From: Klebsiella sp. RHBSTW-00484
GTDB lineage: Bacteria; Pseudomonadota; Gammaproteobacteria; Enterobacterales; Enterobacteriaceae
DNA: 64,000 nucleotides
NCBI RefSeq assembly: GCF_013705725.1
Contig: NZ_CP055481.1
Location: forward strand, 1,550,001-1,614,000
Direction: 5' to 3'
In this document: positions 50,514 to 61,866 of the stretch, piece after piece
Numbering within the stretch: position 1 is the first letter of the stretch
Layout of the letters: each line of letters starts with the position of its first letter
Program-made: the position numbers and the translations under genes
The notes under the pieces: generated by a model
The model's input: only the letters and a program-made list of their open reading frames with translations
Told to the model about the DNA's origin: nothing
The model's database searches: none

Positions 50514-50996
50514 TTAACGGCCAGCGTGTTTCATGATCCGGGCTTTATCCACCGCCCACTCACGATCTTTTATATCGGTACGCTTGTCGTGCTGTTTCTT
50601 ACCTTTCGCTACGCCGATTTTTACTTTGCACCAGGCGTTTTTCCAGTAAAGAGAAAGAGCAACTACGGTGTAACCTTCACGGTTAATACGTCCATAGAGG
50701 TTGTCCAGCTCACGCTGATTTAGCAGTAGCTTGCGGGTGCGCGTCGGATCGCAGACGTAGTGGGTGGAGGCCACAGCCATTGGGGTAAAGTTGGCGCCGA
50801 ACAGATAAGCCTCACCATCTTTCAGGATGACGTAGCTATCGCCGATGTTGGCTTTGCCTGCACGCAGAGATTTTACTTCCCAACCCTGCAGGGCGAGACC
50901 AGCCTCGTATTCATCTTCGATAAAGTATTCATGACGAGCGCGTTTATTCAGCGCAATGGTGGCTGATCCAGGTTTGTGGGCTTTTTTCTTAGTCAT
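50514..50996 (-). CDS. smpB: SsrA-binding protein SmpB
   Basis: A 160-residue cytoplasmic RNA-binding protein, the standard enterobacterial length. Start [20 protein letters not shown], core [22 protein letters not shown]-terminal basic tail [20 protein letters not shown]. It binds the tRNA-like part of tmRNA and positions it in the decoding centre of stalled ribosomes. It is next to ssrA in the conserved order. Confidence 0.97.
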   Translation of the reverse strand: MTKKKAHKPGSATIALNKRARHEYFIEDEYEAGLALQGWEVKSLRAGKANIGDSYVILKDGEAYLFGANFTPMAVASTHYVCDPTRTRKLLLNQRELDNLYGRINREGYTVVALSLYWKNAWCKVKIGVAKGKKQHDKRTDIKDREWAVDKARIMKHAGR

Positions 50997-51146
50997 AGTA
51001 TCCTGAAGTCATCGTCTTAAAACAGTCGTACCTCAATCCATCCTGCGAGGTGTAATGGGCTATCTTAGCACGAGTTGCAGTACAGCGTTTTTTTTAGCAG
51101 CAGATAAATGATATTATTTGCGCCGTGTTTATATGTGGAACCTGCT

Positions 51147-51584
51147 ATGCCTCAGATTAGCCGTACTGCGCTGGTGCCTTTCAGCGCGGAACAGATGTAT
51201 CAACTCGTAAACGATGTGAAGTCCTACCCTGATTTTTTGCCTGGTTGCACCGGTAGCCGTGTGCTGGAACTTGGGCCGACGCAAATGACTGCGGCGGTTG
51301 ATGTGTCCAAAGCTGGCATCAGCAAGACTTTCACTACCCGCAATACGCTAACTAGCAACCAGAGCATTTTAATGAGCCTGGTCGATGGGCCGTTCAAAAA
51401 ACTGATTGGCGGCTGGACGTTTATTCCGTTAAGTCCGGAGGCGTGCAAAATTGAGTTTCATCTCGATTTTGAATTCACCAATAAGCTGATTGAAATGGCT
51501 TTTGGCCGCATCTTTAAAGAACTGGCCATGAACATGGTGCAGGCGTTTACGGTCCGTGCTAAAGAGGTCTACAGTGTCGGCTAA
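51147..51584 (+). CDS. ratA: RatA, ribosome association toxin / START-domain protein
   Basis: A 145-residue START/polyketide-cyclase-like protein beginning [21 protein letters not shown]. The ATG at 51147 is preferred; a frame open to 51108 would add 13 hydrophobic residues that are sometimes annotated. The E. coli homologue binds 50S subunits and blocks subunit joining; it is also the counterpart of mitochondrial Coq10. It overlaps ratB, the usual arrangement. Confidence 0.92.
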   Translation: MPQISRTALVPFSAEQMYQLVNDVKSYPDFLPGCTGSRVLELGPTQMTAAVDVSKAGISKTFTTRNTLTSNQSILMSLVDGPFKKLIGGWTFIPLSPEACKIEFHLDFEFTNKLIEMAFGRIFKELAMNMVQAFTVRAKEVYSVG

Positions 51585-51864
51585 CATCGTTGTTGAAGTG
51601 GCCTATGCGTTGCCGGAAAAGCAGTATCTACAGAGCGTCAGGTTGGAGGTGGGAGCGACGGTTGAGCAGGCGATTGTCGCCAGCGGTCTCTTGACGTTAC
51701 GCGATGATATTAATCTGGCAAAGAACAAAGTGGGCATCTATAGTCGCCCGGCAAAACTACATGATGAAGTGCATGATGGAGATCGTGTGGAAATTTATCG
51801 CCCGCTTATTGCTGACCCGAAAGAGCTGCGTCGCCAGCGGGCCGAGAAAAGCGCTGGAAAGTAA
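51574..51864 (+). CDS. ratB: RatB, RnfH-family ubiquitin-like-fold protein
   Basis: A 96-residue protein starting at the GTG at 51574 ([19 protein letters not shown]), with GAGG upstream, inside the end of ratA. It belongs to the RnfH family with a beta-grasp fold; its function is not established. A bidirectional terminator follows at 51881. Confidence 0.92.
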   Translation: MSANIVVEVAYALPEKQYLQSVRLEVGATVEQAIVASGLLTLRDDINLAKNKVGIYSRPAKLHDEVHDGDRVEIYRPLIADPKELRRQRAEKSAGK

Positions 51865-51880
51865 TCATTTTTCAGACATT

Positions 51881-51907
51881 AAAAAAGCGCTCATTGAGCG
51901 CTTTTTT
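51881..51907. terminator. Bidirectional terminator between ratB and bamE
   Basis: AAAAAAGCGCTCA and TGAGCGCTTTTTT pair almost completely, with A and T runs on both sides. It serves the convergent ratB and bamE transcripts. Confidence 0.9.
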
Positions 51908-51920
51908 GCATTTTACGGCC

Positions 51921-52262
51921 TTACTCGGTAGTCAGAGCAGGTTTGTTATCTATATTAGTCAACACTCCACTGCTGTCGAAAGTCAGGGTGAGAGTCTGCT
52001 GGGTGACTTTTTCATGCCCAGGCTGCTGACGGAAAACATAGAACCAGGTGTTGGTACCAAACGGATCCGACATCATTGGAGTACCCAGTGCATAGGCGAC
52101 CTGTTGTTGTGTCATGCCGACCCGAATTTTTGCTACATCGGTCGGTGCCAGATAGTTACCTTGGTTGATGTCAGGACGGTAAACCACTCGTTCCAGAGTG
52201 GAACAGCCTGCGGTCAACATAAGAAGAACCGCTGCGGCAGCAGTCAGCGTTTTACAGCGCAT
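51921..52262 (-). CDS. bamE: Outer membrane assembly factor BamE
   Basis: A 113-residue lipoprotein with signal [20 protein letters not shown] (lipobox LTAGC, Cys20) and the SmpA/OmlA domain ([30 protein letters not shown]). It is part of the BAM complex that inserts beta-barrel proteins. It lies in the conserved place next to recN. Confidence 0.96.
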   Translation of the reverse strand: MRCKTLTAAAAVLLMLTAGCSTLERVVYRPDINQGNYLAPTDVAKIRVGMTQQQVAYALGTPMMSDPFGTNTWFYVFRQQPGHEKVTQQTLTLTFDSSGVLTNIDNKPALTTE

Positions 52263-52409
52263 AGTGATTTGATTCCTTTTTGGGCCCGAGCAGTACGTGG
52301 CTCATCTGTAATATGCCGATGATAATAGACCTTTGCCCGGTTGGGAACCTTCGGCTGCAGGTCTATCGGCAATTTGCTGTTCACTATGACTCTGCGAAAA
52401 TCAAAAAGT

Positions 52410-54071
52410 TTACGCAGCGAGCAACTCTTTCGCGTTTGCCAGGGTGTTGCGGGTGACCTCGCTACCGCCTAGCAGACGGGCTAATTCCTGCAAACGTGCA
52501 CGTTTATCCAGAGGGTGCATATGCGTTTCCGTCATCTCCCCATCGGTTTCCTTACAGACGAAGAAATGATGATGACCGCAGCCCGCCACCTGAGGTAGAT
52601 GGGTTACACACATCACTTGGGTTGATTCACCTAACTGGCGCAGCAGTTTGCCAACTACTGCTGCTGTCGGACCGCTAATACCGACATCCACCTCATCGAA
52701 AATCAATGCCGGCGTTTCCATTTTCCGTGCGGTGATAACCTGAATCGCCAGCGCGATACGAGAGAGTTCGCCTCCGGAAGCGACTTTGGCTATCGACTGT
52801 AGCGGTTGCCCGGGGTTTGTGGTCACTCGGAATTCTATATGGTCTGCACCTTCGGCGGTAAGGTGACGTTCATCAAACGAGACATCAATGGCGAACACAC
52901 CGTGCGGCATGGAAAGTAAGTGCATACTCTCCGTAATCAGTTGGGTCAGCTCATCGGCACTGCTCTGGCGCAGGGCGTGCAGTTGCTTTGCCGTATCCAG
53001 CGCTAACTGATGGTGCTCGACTACCATTTGACCGAGGGATTCCAGAGAACCTGCGCTATCGTCCAGAAGACGCTGCTCTTCCAGCAAAGCCTGATGGAAT
53101 GCCGGAAGTTCTTCGGGCGTAATCTGATACTTACGTGCCAGGGCAATTTGTCGGGAGATACGCTGTTCCAACTCAAACAGACGGTTCGGATCGAGATCGA
53201 GACGGTCGTTATAATGGCGTAGCTCATCGGTGGCTTCGATGAGCTGGATAGACGCCTCTTCCAGCATATCCAGCACCCCTGAAAGTTTGCTATCCATACT
53301 AACCAACTCATTTACCAGCTGTTTAGTGGTATAAAGCTGGCTTTGCAGATTGGCTTCTTCACCATCTGCTAGCACCGTTAGCGCATGTTGGCAGACGGTC
53401 AAGAGTTGGCCACTATTCGCCAGACGTTTGTACTCTTCATCAATTTGCTCAAATTCACCCGACAGCGGACTGAATTCGTTTAACTCTTTCAATTGATATT
53501 GCAGCAGATCCGCACGAGCTGCGCGTTCCTGACTTTGCTGCTGATGCTGAGCCAATTCGCGGCAGCTTTGATGCCACTGGCAATAGTGTTCAGCCATACG
53601 CTGAGTAAGTACATACTCACCGGTATAGCTATCAAGCAGTGTTTTCTGATGTTCGGATTTAGTCAGTAACTGGTGTGCATGCTGGCCGTGGATCTGGATA
53701 AGCTGCTGACCCAGCTCGCGAAGCTGGGAGAGAGGGACTGCGGTACCGTTGATAAAGCCGCGGGAGCGACCGTCTGCGCTAATAACGCGGCGAAGTAAAC
53801 ACTCACGTCCGCTTTCCAGTTGGTTCAGTTCCAGCCAACGTTGAGCTGCGGGAGTGTCTTTCAGGGAGAAGCGTGCGCATAAATCAGCACGGCTGGCGCC
53901 TCTGCGCACCATATCGGCTTCAGCCCGACCGCCGAGGCACAGCCCCAGCGCGTCGATAGCGATCGATTTACCAGCGCCGGTTTCACCGGTGATGGCGGTC
54001 ATACCGTTGTGAAAATCGATTTCCAGCTCACGAACGATAGCAAAATTACTGATAGTGAGTTGTGCCAACAT
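52410..54071 (-). CDS. recN: DNA repair protein RecN
   Basis: A 553-residue SMC-like ATPase for double-strand break repair. Walker [21 protein letters not shown] is at the N-terminus, a long coiled coil occupies the middle, and the ABC signature [15 protein letters not shown] and Walker [14 protein letters not shown] are near the C-terminus. It ends in a short LAA tail, as in E. coli, where it is a ClpXP degradation signal. Normally LexA-regulated; I see no unambiguous SOS box in the short upstream gap. Confidence 0.97.
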   Translation of the reverse strand: MLAQLTISNFAIVRELEIDFHNGMTAITGETGAGKSIAIDALGLCLGGRAEADMVRRGASRADLCARFSLKDTPAAQRWLELNQLESGRECLLRRVISADGRSRGFINGTAVPLSQLRELGQQLIQIHGQHAHQLLTKSEHQKTLLDSYTGEYVLTQRMAEHYCQWHQSCRELAQHQQQSQERAARADLLQYQLKELNEFSPLSGEFEQIDEEYKRLANSGQLLTVCQHALTVLADGEEANLQSQLYTTKQLVNELVSMDSKLSGVLDMLEEASIQLIEATDELRHYNDRLDLDPNRLFELEQRISRQIALARKYQITPEELPAFHQALLEEQRLLDDSAGSLESLGQMVVEHHQLALDTAKQLHALRQSSADELTQLITESMHLLSMPHGVFAIDVSFDERHLTAEGADHIEFRVTTNPGQPLQSIAKVASGGELSRIALAIQVITARKMETPALIFDEVDVGISGPTAAVVGKLLRQLGESTQVMCVTHLPQVAGCGHHHFFVCKETDGEMTETHMHPLDKRARLQELARLLGGSEVTRNTLANAKELLAA

Positions 54072-54157
54072 AGCTGCCTTCCTGTATGAAAAACCATTAC
54101 TGTGTTTCCGTACAGTATAAACTGGTTTTTTATCCAGTAAAGAGGCTGGCTACAAAA

Positions 54158-55036
54158 TCAGAACAATTTTTTCGACCAGCCAAGCTTGGTGCTTAATGTA
54201 TTGAAATAACTGTAGTCTTTGGGATGGATGAGATTGAGATGATAATCGCAGCGGCGGATTAGCACATCTTCACCATCCTGAATGGGGAGTGCTATCTGGC
54301 TGTCGCAGCTAATTTCAAGGTCGCTGCAGCGTTGAGAAAAGCGCAGGCGGATGGTGCTGTCGCCGTTAATCACTAGCGGGCGGGCGGAAAGCGTATGCGG
54401 GAACATGGGCACCAGGGTAATAGCATCCAGCGATGGTGTGAGGATTGGGCCGCCAGCGGAGAGTGAATAGGCGGTGGACCCGGTCGGTGTGGAGATAATC
54501 AGGCCGTCGGAACGTTGAGAGAAGGCAAAAACCTCATCGATATAGACTTCGAACTCAATCATGTGCGCGACTTTACCAGGATGCAGGACGACTTCGTTAA
54601 TTGCTGTGCTGATGCGTTTCTGGCAATCCTGCTGGCACACCTGTGCTTCTAATAAGAAGCGTTTTTCGGCGATATAGTGGCCTTCGAGAACATCAGCAAG
54701 TTGCTGTAGCGCATTATCCGGGTCGAGGTCAGTGAGAAATCCGAGATTACCGCGGTTAATCCCAATAACGTTAATGTCGTAGCGCGCCAGGGTGCGCGCA
54801 GCGCCGAGCATATTGCCGTCGCCGCCAACGACAACGGCGAGATCAGCCTGCTGTCCTATTTCCGCCAGTGTCCCGGTCTTAACGTTGCTAAGCTGTAGTT
54901 CATGAGCAATTTGCTGCTCAACCAGCACTTCATAACCTTTGCTGGACAGCCAGCGCCAGAGCATTTCATGTGTGGTCAGCGCGGTTGGGTGACGAGGATG
55001 CCCCACAATGCCTATACACTTGAAGTGGTTCTTCAT
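54158..55036 (-). CDS. nadK: NAD kinase
   Basis: A 292-residue kinase that phosphorylates NAD to NADP with ATP or polyphosphate. The [12 protein letters not shown] motif (about residues 72–83), the NE segment [10 protein letters not shown] and the [22 protein letters not shown] region are complete. It lies divergently from grpE in the usual order. Confidence 0.97.
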   Translation of the reverse strand: MKNHFKCIGIVGHPRHPTALTTHEMLWRWLSSKGYEVLVEQQIAHELQLSNVKTGTLAEIGQQADLAVVVGGDGNMLGAARTLARYDINVIGINRGNLGFLTDLDPDNALQQLADVLEGHYIAEKRFLLEAQVCQQDCQKRISTAINEVVLHPGKVAHMIEFEVYIDEVFAFSQRSDGLIISTPTGSTAYSLSAGGPILTPSLDAITLVPMFPHTLSARPLVINGDSTIRLRFSQRCSDLEISCDSQIALPIQDGEDVLIRRCDYHLNLIHPKDYSYFNTLSTKLGWSKKLF

Positions 55037-55086
55037 GATCTGGATGTCCTTACGTTAAATGAATAGTGACAATCTGGCCGTGTTCA

Positions 55087-55112
55087 CTTGAAACCCGGAA
55101 ACTGATCCCCAT
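55087..55112 (+). promoter_or_regulatory. Sigma-32 heat-shock promoter of grpE
   Basis: CTTGAA (55087–55092) and CCCCAT (55107–55112) are 14 bases apart, matching the heat-shock promoter consensus, 49 bases before the grpE start. Confidence 0.8.
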
Positions 55113-55160
55113 AATAAGCGAAGTTAGCGAGATGAATGCGAAAAAAACGCGGAGAAATTC

Positions 55161-55751
55161 ATGAGTAGTAAAGAACAGAAAACGCCTGAGGGGCAAGCCC
55201 CGGAAGAAATTATCACGGAGCAGCACGACGACGTTGAGGCGCTAGAGCCTGAAGTTTCGGCTGAGCAGGTGGATCCGCGCGATGAAACCATTGCGAATCT
55301 GGAAGCACAGCTTGTTGAAGCACAGAAGCGTGAGCGTGAAGTGATGCTGCGTGCGAAAGCTGATGAAGACAACTTGCGCCGTCGTACCGAGCTGGATATT
55401 GAAAAAGCGCATAAATTCGCGCTGGAGAAGTTCGTCAATGAATTGCTGCCGGTAATCGATAGCCTGGATCGCGCACTGGAAGTGGCTGATAAAGCGAATC
55501 CGGATATGGCTCCGATGGTTGAAGGTATTGAGCTCACGTTGAAGTCAATGCTCGATGTTGTGCGTAAGTTCGGCGTGGAAGTGATTGCTGATACCGACGT
55601 GCCTTTGGATCCGAACGTGCATCAGGCCATTGCGATGGTTGAGTCTGAAGATGTCGCGGCTGGCAAGGTGCTGGGTGTGATGCAGAAGGGCTATACCCTG
55701 AATGGTCGTACTATTCGCGCTGCGATGGTGACCGTGGCGAAAGCCAAGTAA
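55161..55751 (+). CDS. grpE: Nucleotide exchange factor GrpE
   Basis: A 196-residue cofactor of DnaK. An acidic disordered start is followed by a long helix ([20 protein letters not shown]) and the C-terminal beta domain ([20 protein letters not shown]). A heat-shock promoter precedes it and a terminator follows. Confidence 0.97.
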   Translation: MSSKEQKTPEGQAPEEIITEQHDDVEALEPEVSAEQVDPRDETIANLEAQLVEAQKREREVMLRAKADEDNLRRRTELDIEKAHKFALEKFVNELLPVIDSLDRALEVADKANPDMAPMVEGIELTLKSMLDVVRKFGVEVIADTDVPLDPNVHQAIAMVESEDVAAGKVLGVMQKGYTLNGRTIRAAMVTVAKAK

Positions 55752-55760
55752 ATGACTTCA

Positions 55761-55785
55761 AACGGCTACCTCCGGTAGCCGTTTT
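55761..55785 (+). terminator. grpE terminator
   Basis: AACGGCTACC and GGTAGCCGTT form a perfect stem with a short loop, followed by TTTT, ten bases after the grpE stop. Confidence 0.85.
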
Positions 55786-55832
55786 GCTATTAATGGTGAA
55801 CCGAAGTTTGCTGTGATCTTCTGGATTAGCCG

Positions 55833-57119
55833 TTACTCCGCAACGCTCTCGCGAATGGGCTTCACAGGCATCACCTTTACCTGTTTAATCATATTCTCCT
55901 GAACATCAAGAATATCGATATCATACTGTTCGATGCGTACGCGAGTGCCTGGCGCCGGGATCTCTTCAAGAGCTTCGAGGATAATTCCGTTAATCGTCCG
56001 GGCTTCATCTTCTGGCAGATGCCAGTTAAACGCTTTGTTAATTTCACGTACGTTGGCGGTGCCGTCAATAATCACTGAGCCATCGTTAAGCGGCGTGACT
56101 TCTTCTGCAAGCGTTGGCGACATTGATGTTGTGAAATCACCTACGATCTCTTCGAGGATATCTTCAACCGTCACCAGGCCCTGAATATCGCCATACTCAT
56201 CAACCACCAGGCCAACTTTCTTCTTATTACGTTGGAATTTCACCAATTGGGTGCTGAGCGGGGTACCTTCCGGTACGAAATAAATTTCGTCGGCGGCGCG
56301 CAGCATTACCTCTTTGGTGAACTCCTTTTTCTCCGTCATCAGGCGATAAGCCTCGCGTACGCGTAGCATGCTCATTGCGTTGTCGAGGGTATCGCGGTAC
56401 AGCACGATGCGCCCGTGTGGAGAATGGGTCAGTTGACGAACAATTGACTTCCAGTCGTCGTTAATATCAATGCCGACGATTTCGTTGCGGGGAACCATGA
56501 TGTCGTCAACGCTGACTTTTTCCAGGTCCAGCACGGATAGCAGCATGTCCTGGTTACGGCGGGAGATTTGCGATCGCGATTCATTAACAATGGTACGTAA
56601 TTCATCTTTACTTAATGCGCCACTGATAACGATGTCGGTTTTGATGCCCATCATGCGCATCAGGACTCGGGTGATAGTGTTGAGCAGCCACACCAGCGGC
56701 ATCATCAGTATTTGCAGAGGGGCTAGCAGGAAACTGCTTGGATAGGCGACCTTCTCCGGATAAAGCGCAGCAATTGTTTTTGGTAGCACCTCGGCAAACA
56801 CCAGCACCACAAAGGTCAGGACACCAGTGGCAATCGCGACGCCGACGTCACCATACAGGCGCATACCAACAATGGTGCCCAGCGCCGAGGCAAGGATATT
56901 GACGAGGTTATTGCCAATAAGCACCAGGCTGATTAAACGATCGGGTTTGCGTAGCAGCTTTTCGACGCGTTTTGCCTGGCGGTTGCCTTGTTTTGCCATA
57001 TGGCGCAGACGATAGCGGTTTAGCGTCATCATGCCGGTTTCTGAACCGGAGAAATAGGCCGAGATAATCACCATAATGATCAGAGTAACGATCAGCGTGG
57101 TGGTGGAGATATGTTCCAC
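55833..57119 (-). CDS. corB: CorB/YfjD-type membrane protein with CBS domains
   Basis: A 428-residue inner-membrane protein of the HlyC/CorC (CNNM-like) family. An N-terminal DUF21 domain with about four spans (residues 1–190) is followed by two CBS domains (about 205–330) and a C-terminal CorC_HlyC domain (EEVTPLNDGSVIIDG onward). Linked to magnesium and cobalt resistance or efflux. It is 18 bases after ypjD on the same strand. Confidence 0.93.
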   Translation of the reverse strand: MEHISTTTLIVTLIIMVIISAYFSGSETGMMTLNRYRLRHMAKQGNRQAKRVEKLLRKPDRLISLVLIGNNLVNILASALGTIVGMRLYGDVGVAIATGVLTFVVLVFAEVLPKTIAALYPEKVAYPSSFLLAPLQILMMPLVWLLNTITRVLMRMMGIKTDIVISGALSKDELRTIVNESRSQISRRNQDMLLSVLDLEKVSVDDIMVPRNEIVGIDINDDWKSIVRQLTHSPHGRIVLYRDTLDNAMSMLRVREAYRLMTEKKEFTKEVMLRAADEIYFVPEGTPLSTQLVKFQRNKKKVGLVVDEYGDIQGLVTVEDILEEIVGDFTTSMSPTLAEEVTPLNDGSVIIDGTANVREINKAFNWHLPEDEARTINGIILEALEEIPAPGTRVRIEQYDIDILDVQENMIKQVKVMPVKPIRESVAE

Positions 57120-57137
57120 TTAAGGTTCCTTAAAGAC

Positions 57138-57929
57138 TTAACTCATGAACTGTTGTAATACGCGGCTACCGAAGTAAGCCAGCGTCAGCAGCCCTGCACC
57201 AGTCACGTTGAACCAGACGACCCGGCGTCCGCGCCACCCTTCATGATAGTGGCCCCAAAGCAGGACGATATAGACGAACCATGCCACGATTGACAGCACT
57301 GCTTTATCAATATTTTCCGCACTGAACAGGTTATGCATGTAGAACAGCCCGGTACACAGCGTCAGAGTTAGCAGAACTACGCCGATCTGGGTGATATGAA
57401 ACATTTTACGCTCAATGCTCATGAGTGGCGGCATTTCGCTGCTAAAGGCCAGTCGTTTATTTTTTAATTGATAGTCAATCCACGCCAACTGTAGTGCGTA
57501 AAGGGCTGCGATAATTAGCGTAGCATAGGAGAAAAGCGACAGGCCGATATGCACCAACATACCCGGCGTGGTCTCCAGATGCGTGATGTACTCGTTCGGC
57601 ATAAAGGTGGCGAAAGCGAGGTTGATCAACGCGAAGGTGTAGACGATAGGCAGCAATAACCAACCGCGATTACGTGACGCAACAATGGTCATTACCGTGC
57701 AAATCATCAGGCTAACCAGCGATCCCACGTTTAATAAACTGAGGTTTTGCCCGCTTTCGCCGCCGGGGAAAATGCGTGACTCCAACGCAAAGGCGTGACA
57801 AATCAACGCAATAGTTGCGGAAAGAATCGCCATCCGCCGCCAACTGCTATTTTTTTGCAGCAGTCCAGGGACGATCAGCGCGAGGCTGATGGAATAGGCG
57901 ACAAGGGCGAGTAGAGCAAAAACAGGCAT
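57138..57929 (-). CDS. ypjD: YpjD, cytochrome c assembly (CcsA)-like membrane protein
   Basis: A 263-residue protein with eight or so membrane spans and the family segment TTPGMLVHIGLSLFSYATLIIAALYA. It is related to the haem-handling CcsA/CcmC proteins, but the function in enterobacteria is undefined. It is divergent from ffh and upstream of corB. Confidence 0.92.
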   Translation of the reverse strand: MPVFALLALVAYSISLALIVPGLLQKNSSWRRMAILSATIALICHAFALESRIFPGGESGQNLSLLNVGSLVSLMICTVMTIVASRNRGWLLLPIVYTFALINLAFATFMPNEYITHLETTPGMLVHIGLSLFSYATLIIAALYALQLAWIDYQLKNKRLAFSSEMPPLMSIERKMFHITQIGVVLLTLTLCTGLFYMHNLFSAENIDKAVLSIVAWFVYIVLLWGHYHEGWRGRRVVWFNVTGAGLLTLAYFGSRVLQQFMS

Positions 57930-58095
57930 ATGGGCGTCGACTGTTGACTAAATAGTAAAGAGAAGCAGTATAACGTCACGTGACTCAGGCTCCAACCGTT
58001 GCAGCACATTCGCGTTTATGTCGTGTTATACTGCGGCAATTCCATTTTTTTGTGTCGCTGCGGCGACCGACCGTTTCCACCTCAGGCGAGAGACA

Positions 58096-59460
58096 ATGTT
58101 TGATAATTTAACCGATCGTTTGTCGCGTACGCTGCGCAACATTAGCGGCCGCGGACGCCTTACCGAAGACAATATTAAAGATACCCTGCGCGAAGTGCGC
58201 ATGGCGCTGCTGGAGGCGGACGTCGCTCTGCCTGTGGTCCGTGACTTTATCAGCCGTGTAAAAGAAAGTGCGGTAGGCCATGAAGTTAACAAAAGCCTGA
58301 CCCCAGGCCAGGAATTCGTCAAAATCGTGCGCAACGAGCTGGTTGCGGCGATGGGCGAAGAGAACCAGGCGTTGGATTTAGCCGCGCAGCCCCCAGCCGT
58401 TGTGCTGATGGCGGGCCTGCAAGGTGCAGGTAAAACGACCAGCGTGGCTAAGCTGGGTAAATTCCTGCGTGAGAAGCACAAGAAGAAAGTGCTGGTTGTC
58501 TCTGCGGACGTTTATCGTCCGGCGGCGATCAAACAGCTGGAAACGCTGGCTGAGCAGGTTAGCGTCGATTTCTTCCCGTCTGATGTTGGTCAGAAACCTG
58601 TTGATATTGTTAACGCTGCGCTGAAAGAAGCGAAGCTGAAGTTCTACGACGTGCTGCTGGTGGATACCGCCGGCCGTCTGCACGTCGATGAAGCGATGAT
58701 GGATGAGATCAAACAGGTCCATGCCTCGCTTAACCCGGTAGAAACCCTGTTCGTTGTCGATGCGATGACTGGTCAGGATGCGGCGAATACGGCGAAGGCG
58801 TTTAACGAAGCGCTGCCGTTGACTGGGGTCGTGCTGACCAAAGTGGACGGCGACGCCCGCGGTGGTGCAGCGCTGTCGATTCGTCATATCACCGGCAAGC
58901 CGATTAAATTCCTCGGCGTCGGTGAGAAAACCGAAGCGCTGGAGCCGTTCCATCCGGACCGTATTGCTTCGCGTATCCTGGGTATGGGCGACGTGCTGTC
59001 GCTGATCGAAGATATCGAAAGTAAAGTCGACCGCGCGCAGGCTGAGAAGCTGGCCTCCAAGCTGAAAAAAGGCGATGGTTTTGACCTGACTGACTTCCTT
59101 GAACAGCTGCGTCAGATGAAAAACATGGGCGGTATGGCCAGCCTGATGGGCAAACTGCCGGGCATGGGGCAGATCCCGGATAACGTCAAATCACAGATGG
59201 ATGACAAGGTGCTGGTGCGTATGGAAGCGATCATCAATTCGATGACGCTGAAAGAGCGTGCTAAACCAGAAATTATCAAAGGTTCACGCAAGCGCCGTAT
59301 CGCCGCAGGTTGCGGAATGCAGGTGCAAGATGTGAACCGTTTGCTCAAACAGTTTGACGATATGCAGCGCATGATGAAGAAGATGAAGTCGAAAGGCGGC
59401 ATGATGAAGATGATGCGGGGCATGAAGGGGATGATGCCGCCAGGATTCCCTGGCCGCTGA
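58096..59460 (+). CDS. ffh: Signal recognition particle protein Ffh
   Basis: A 454-residue SRP GTPase from the ATG at 58096 (MFDNLTDRLSRTLRNI), with GGCGAG upstream; 26 in-frame codons further 5' are not used. N domain, then G domain with GLQGAGKTTS, DVYRPAA, DTAGRL and TKVDGDARGG, then the methionine-rich M domain that binds 4.5S RNA and signal peptides (MKNMGGMASLMGKLPGMGQ, MMKKMKSKGGMMKMM). It targets membrane proteins with FtsY. Confidence 0.97.
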   Translation: MFDNLTDRLSRTLRNISGRGRLTEDNIKDTLREVRMALLEADVALPVVRDFISRVKESAVGHEVNKSLTPGQEFVKIVRNELVAAMGEENQALDLAAQPPAVVLMAGLQGAGKTTSVAKLGKFLREKHKKKVLVVSADVYRPAAIKQLETLAEQVSVDFFPSDVGQKPVDIVNAALKEAKLKFYDVLLVDTAGRLHVDEAMMDEIKQVHASLNPVETLFVVDAMTGQDAANTAKAFNEALPLTGVVLTKVDGDARGGAALSIRHITGKPIKFLGVGEKTEALEPFHPDRIASRILGMGDVLSLIEDIESKVDRAQAEKLASKLKKGDGFDLTDFLEQLRQMKNMGGMASLMGKLPGMGQIPDNVKSQMDDKVLVRMEAIINSMTLKERAKPEIIKGSRKRRIAAGCGMQVQDVNRLLKQFDDMQRMMKKMKSKGGMMKMMRGMKGMMPPGFPGR

Positions 59461-59729
59461 AAACAAGGGTATAAGGCTATCTTGTTTGCCATTTTAGCTC
59501 CGGGGTGTGCTCGAAATGCTCACGTACTACGTTTACGCTCCGCTTTCTGCGCGCACGCCGGAACTAAACTAGCTGCACCGATATACGCCTTCTATCCCTT
59601 GTTTAATGCTCAGTACCAAGATGCTGATTGCAATTTCCCCAGAAATCAGTAAAATTTTCGGGCTTTTAATATGACACCGGGCTCCGTTCCTCGATGGGGC
59701 CCGGTGTTTTATTCACACAAGAGGATGTT
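59461..59729. promoter_or_regulatory. ffh–rpsP intergenic region with leader hairpin
   Basis: This 269-base gap holds a GC-rich repeat-like stretch and, at 59674–59711, a strong hairpin (ACACCGGG…CCCGGTGT followed by TTTT) just ahead of rpsP. The hairpin looks like a terminator or attenuator for the ribosomal operon. Confidence 0.6.
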
Positions 59730-59978
59730 ATGGTTACTATTCGTTTAGCACGTCACGGCGCAAAAAAGCGTCCGTTCTACCAGGTTGTTGTTACCGACAG
59801 CCGTAATGCACGCAACGGTCGCTTCATTGAGCGCGTTGGTTTCTTCAACCCGATCGCTTCTGCGAACGAAGAAGAAACGCGTCTGGATCTGGATCGTATC
59901 GCTCACTGGGTTGGCCTGGGCGCTACTGTTTCCGATCGCGTTGCAACGCTTATCAAAGCAGCAAACAAAGCAGCTTAA
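59730..59978 (+). CDS. rpsP: 30S ribosomal protein S16
   Basis: An 82-residue protein from the ATG at 59730 ([20 protein letters not shown]), with GAGG upstream. Standard enterobacterial length; early assembly protein of the 30S subunit. First gene of rpsP–rimM–trmD–rplS. Confidence 0.97.
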   Translation: MVTIRLARHGAKKRPFYQVVVTDSRNARNGRFIERVGFFNPIASANEEETRLDLDRIAHWVGLGATVSDRVATLIKAANKAA

Positions 59979-59996
59979 TCTGTCACGGTGGTCATG

Positions 59997-60545
59997 ATGA
60001 GCAAGCAACACACCGCACAAGCACCTGTTGATCCGATTGTATTGGGCAAGATGGGTTCTTCCTACGGTATCCGTGGTTGGCTCAGAGTGTTTTCCTCCAC
60101 CGAAGACGCCGAAAGCATTTTTGACTATCAGCCCTGGTTAATCCAGAGAGCGGGTCAGTGGCAGGTCGTTGAGCTGGAAAGCTGGCGCCACCATAATCAG
60201 GATATCGTCATCAAGCTGAAAGGCATTGACGATCGCGATACTGCGAATCTATTGACCAATTGCGAAATTGTTGTGGATTCTTCGCAGTTGCCTGCGCTTG
60301 AAGAGGGTGATTATTACTGGAAAGACCTTATGGGTTGCCAGGTAGTAACCACTGAAGGCTATGGCCTCGGTAAAGTCATCGACATGATGGAAACCGGGTC
60401 TAATGACGTTCTCGTCATCAAGGCAAACCTGAAAGATGCATTTGGTATCAAGGAGCGGTTGGTTCCGTTCCTCGATGGGCAGGTTATCAAGAAAGTCGAT
60501 CTCACTACTCGTACAATCGAAGTAGATTGGGATCCTGGTTTTTAA
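59997..60545 (+). CDS. rimM: Ribosome maturation factor RimM
   Basis: A 182-residue 16S processing factor starting at the ATG at 59997 ([20 protein letters not shown]); two earlier ATG/GTG codons in frame are not favoured. N-terminal RimM beta barrel and C-terminal PRC barrel ([20 protein letters not shown]). It assists maturation of the 30S head. Confidence 0.97.
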   Translation: MSKQHTAQAPVDPIVLGKMGSSYGIRGWLRVFSSTEDAESIFDYQPWLIQRAGQWQVVELESWRHHNQDIVIKLKGIDDRDTANLLTNCEIVVDSSQLPALEEGDYYWKDLMGCQVVTTEGYGLGKVIDMMETGSNDVLVIKANLKDAFGIKERLVPFLDGQVIKKVDLTTRTIEVDWDPGF

Positions 60546-60591
60546 ATTCTCCGGATAAACGGTAAATAAACGGCACTATGGGGATTGGCTT

Positions 60592-61359
60592 GTGTTTATA
60601 GGTATCGTTAGCCTGTTTCCTGAAATGTTCCGCGCAATTACCGATTACGGGGTGACTGGCCGGGCAGTAAAAAATGGCCTGCTGAACATCCAGAGCTGGA
60701 GTCCTCGTGACTTCGCGCATGACCGGCACCGTACCGTGGACGATCGTCCTTACGGCGGCGGACCGGGGATGTTAATGATGGTGCAACCTTTACGGGATGC
60801 CATTCATGCAGCAAAAGCCGCGGCAGGTGAAGGCGCAAAGGTGATTTATCTGTCACCTCAGGGACGCAAGCTTGATCAAGCTGGCGTCAGCGAACTGGCA
60901 ACGAATCAGAAACTGATTTTGGTGTGTGGTCGCTATGAAGGCGTAGATGAGCGCGTAATCCAAACCGAAATTGACGAAGAATGGTCAATCGGCGATTACG
61001 TTCTTAGCGGTGGTGAGCTACCAGCAATGACGCTGATTGACTCTGTTTCCCGGTTTATTCCGGGAGTTCTGGGTCATGAGGCTTCGGCGACGGAAGATTC
61101 CTTTGCTGATGGATTACTGGATTGCCCACACTATACCCGTCCTGAAGTGTTAGAAGAGATGGAAGTACCGTCAGTATTGCTGTCGGGAAACCATGCTGAG
61201 ATACGTCGCTGGCGTCTGAAGCAGTCGCTGGGCCGGACCTGGCTTAGAAGACCTGAACTTTTGGAAAACCTGGCTCTGACTGAAGAGCAAGCAAGGTTGC
61301 TGGCGGAGTTCAAAAAGGAACTCGCACAACAGCAACATAAACATGATGGGCAGGCGTAA
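60592..61359 (+). CDS. trmD: tRNA (guanine-N1)-methyltransferase TrmD
   Basis: A 255-residue SPOUT methyltransferase that makes m1G37 in tRNA. Here it starts with GTG ([16 protein letters not shown]), which fits the E. coli N-terminus. The knot region [13 protein letters not shown] and [14 protein letters not shown] binds AdoMet. Third gene of the rpsP operon. Confidence 0.96.
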   Translation: MFIGIVSLFPEMFRAITDYGVTGRAVKNGLLNIQSWSPRDFAHDRHRTVDDRPYGGGPGMLMMVQPLRDAIHAAKAAAGEGAKVIYLSPQGRKLDQAGVSELATNQKLILVCGRYEGVDERVIQTEIDEEWSIGDYVLSGGELPAMTLIDSVSRFIPGVLGHEASATEDSFADGLLDCPHYTRPEVLEEMEVPSVLLSGNHAEIRRWRLKQSLGRTWLRRPELLENLALTEEQARLLAEFKKELAQQQHKHDGQA

Positions 61360-61395
61360 GCCCCCAATATCAGTTTACCCAGGATAAGAGATTAA

Positions 61396-61746
<351 letters not shown>

Positions 61747-61772
61747 GATTCGCTTTCGCGACATCCTGAATG

Positions 61773-61806
61773 AAAGGGCTGGCCTGATGGGCTGGCCCTT
61801 TTTTTA
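61773..61806 (+). terminator. rplS operon terminator
   Basis: AAAGGGC and GCCCTTT pair around a GC-rich centre, followed by a T run, 27 bases after the rplS stop. Confidence 0.85.
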
Positions 61807-61866
61807 TCTTCATTTTAACCATTTTGTTGTGAATCATTTACAATGTCGCTCTCATCTGGAGGGGCG

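Noticed and set aside
58018..58095. Upstream extension of ffh by 26 codons
   Set aside because: The extension lacks a ribosome site and is not part of the known Ffh N-terminus, which begins MFDNLTDRLS.
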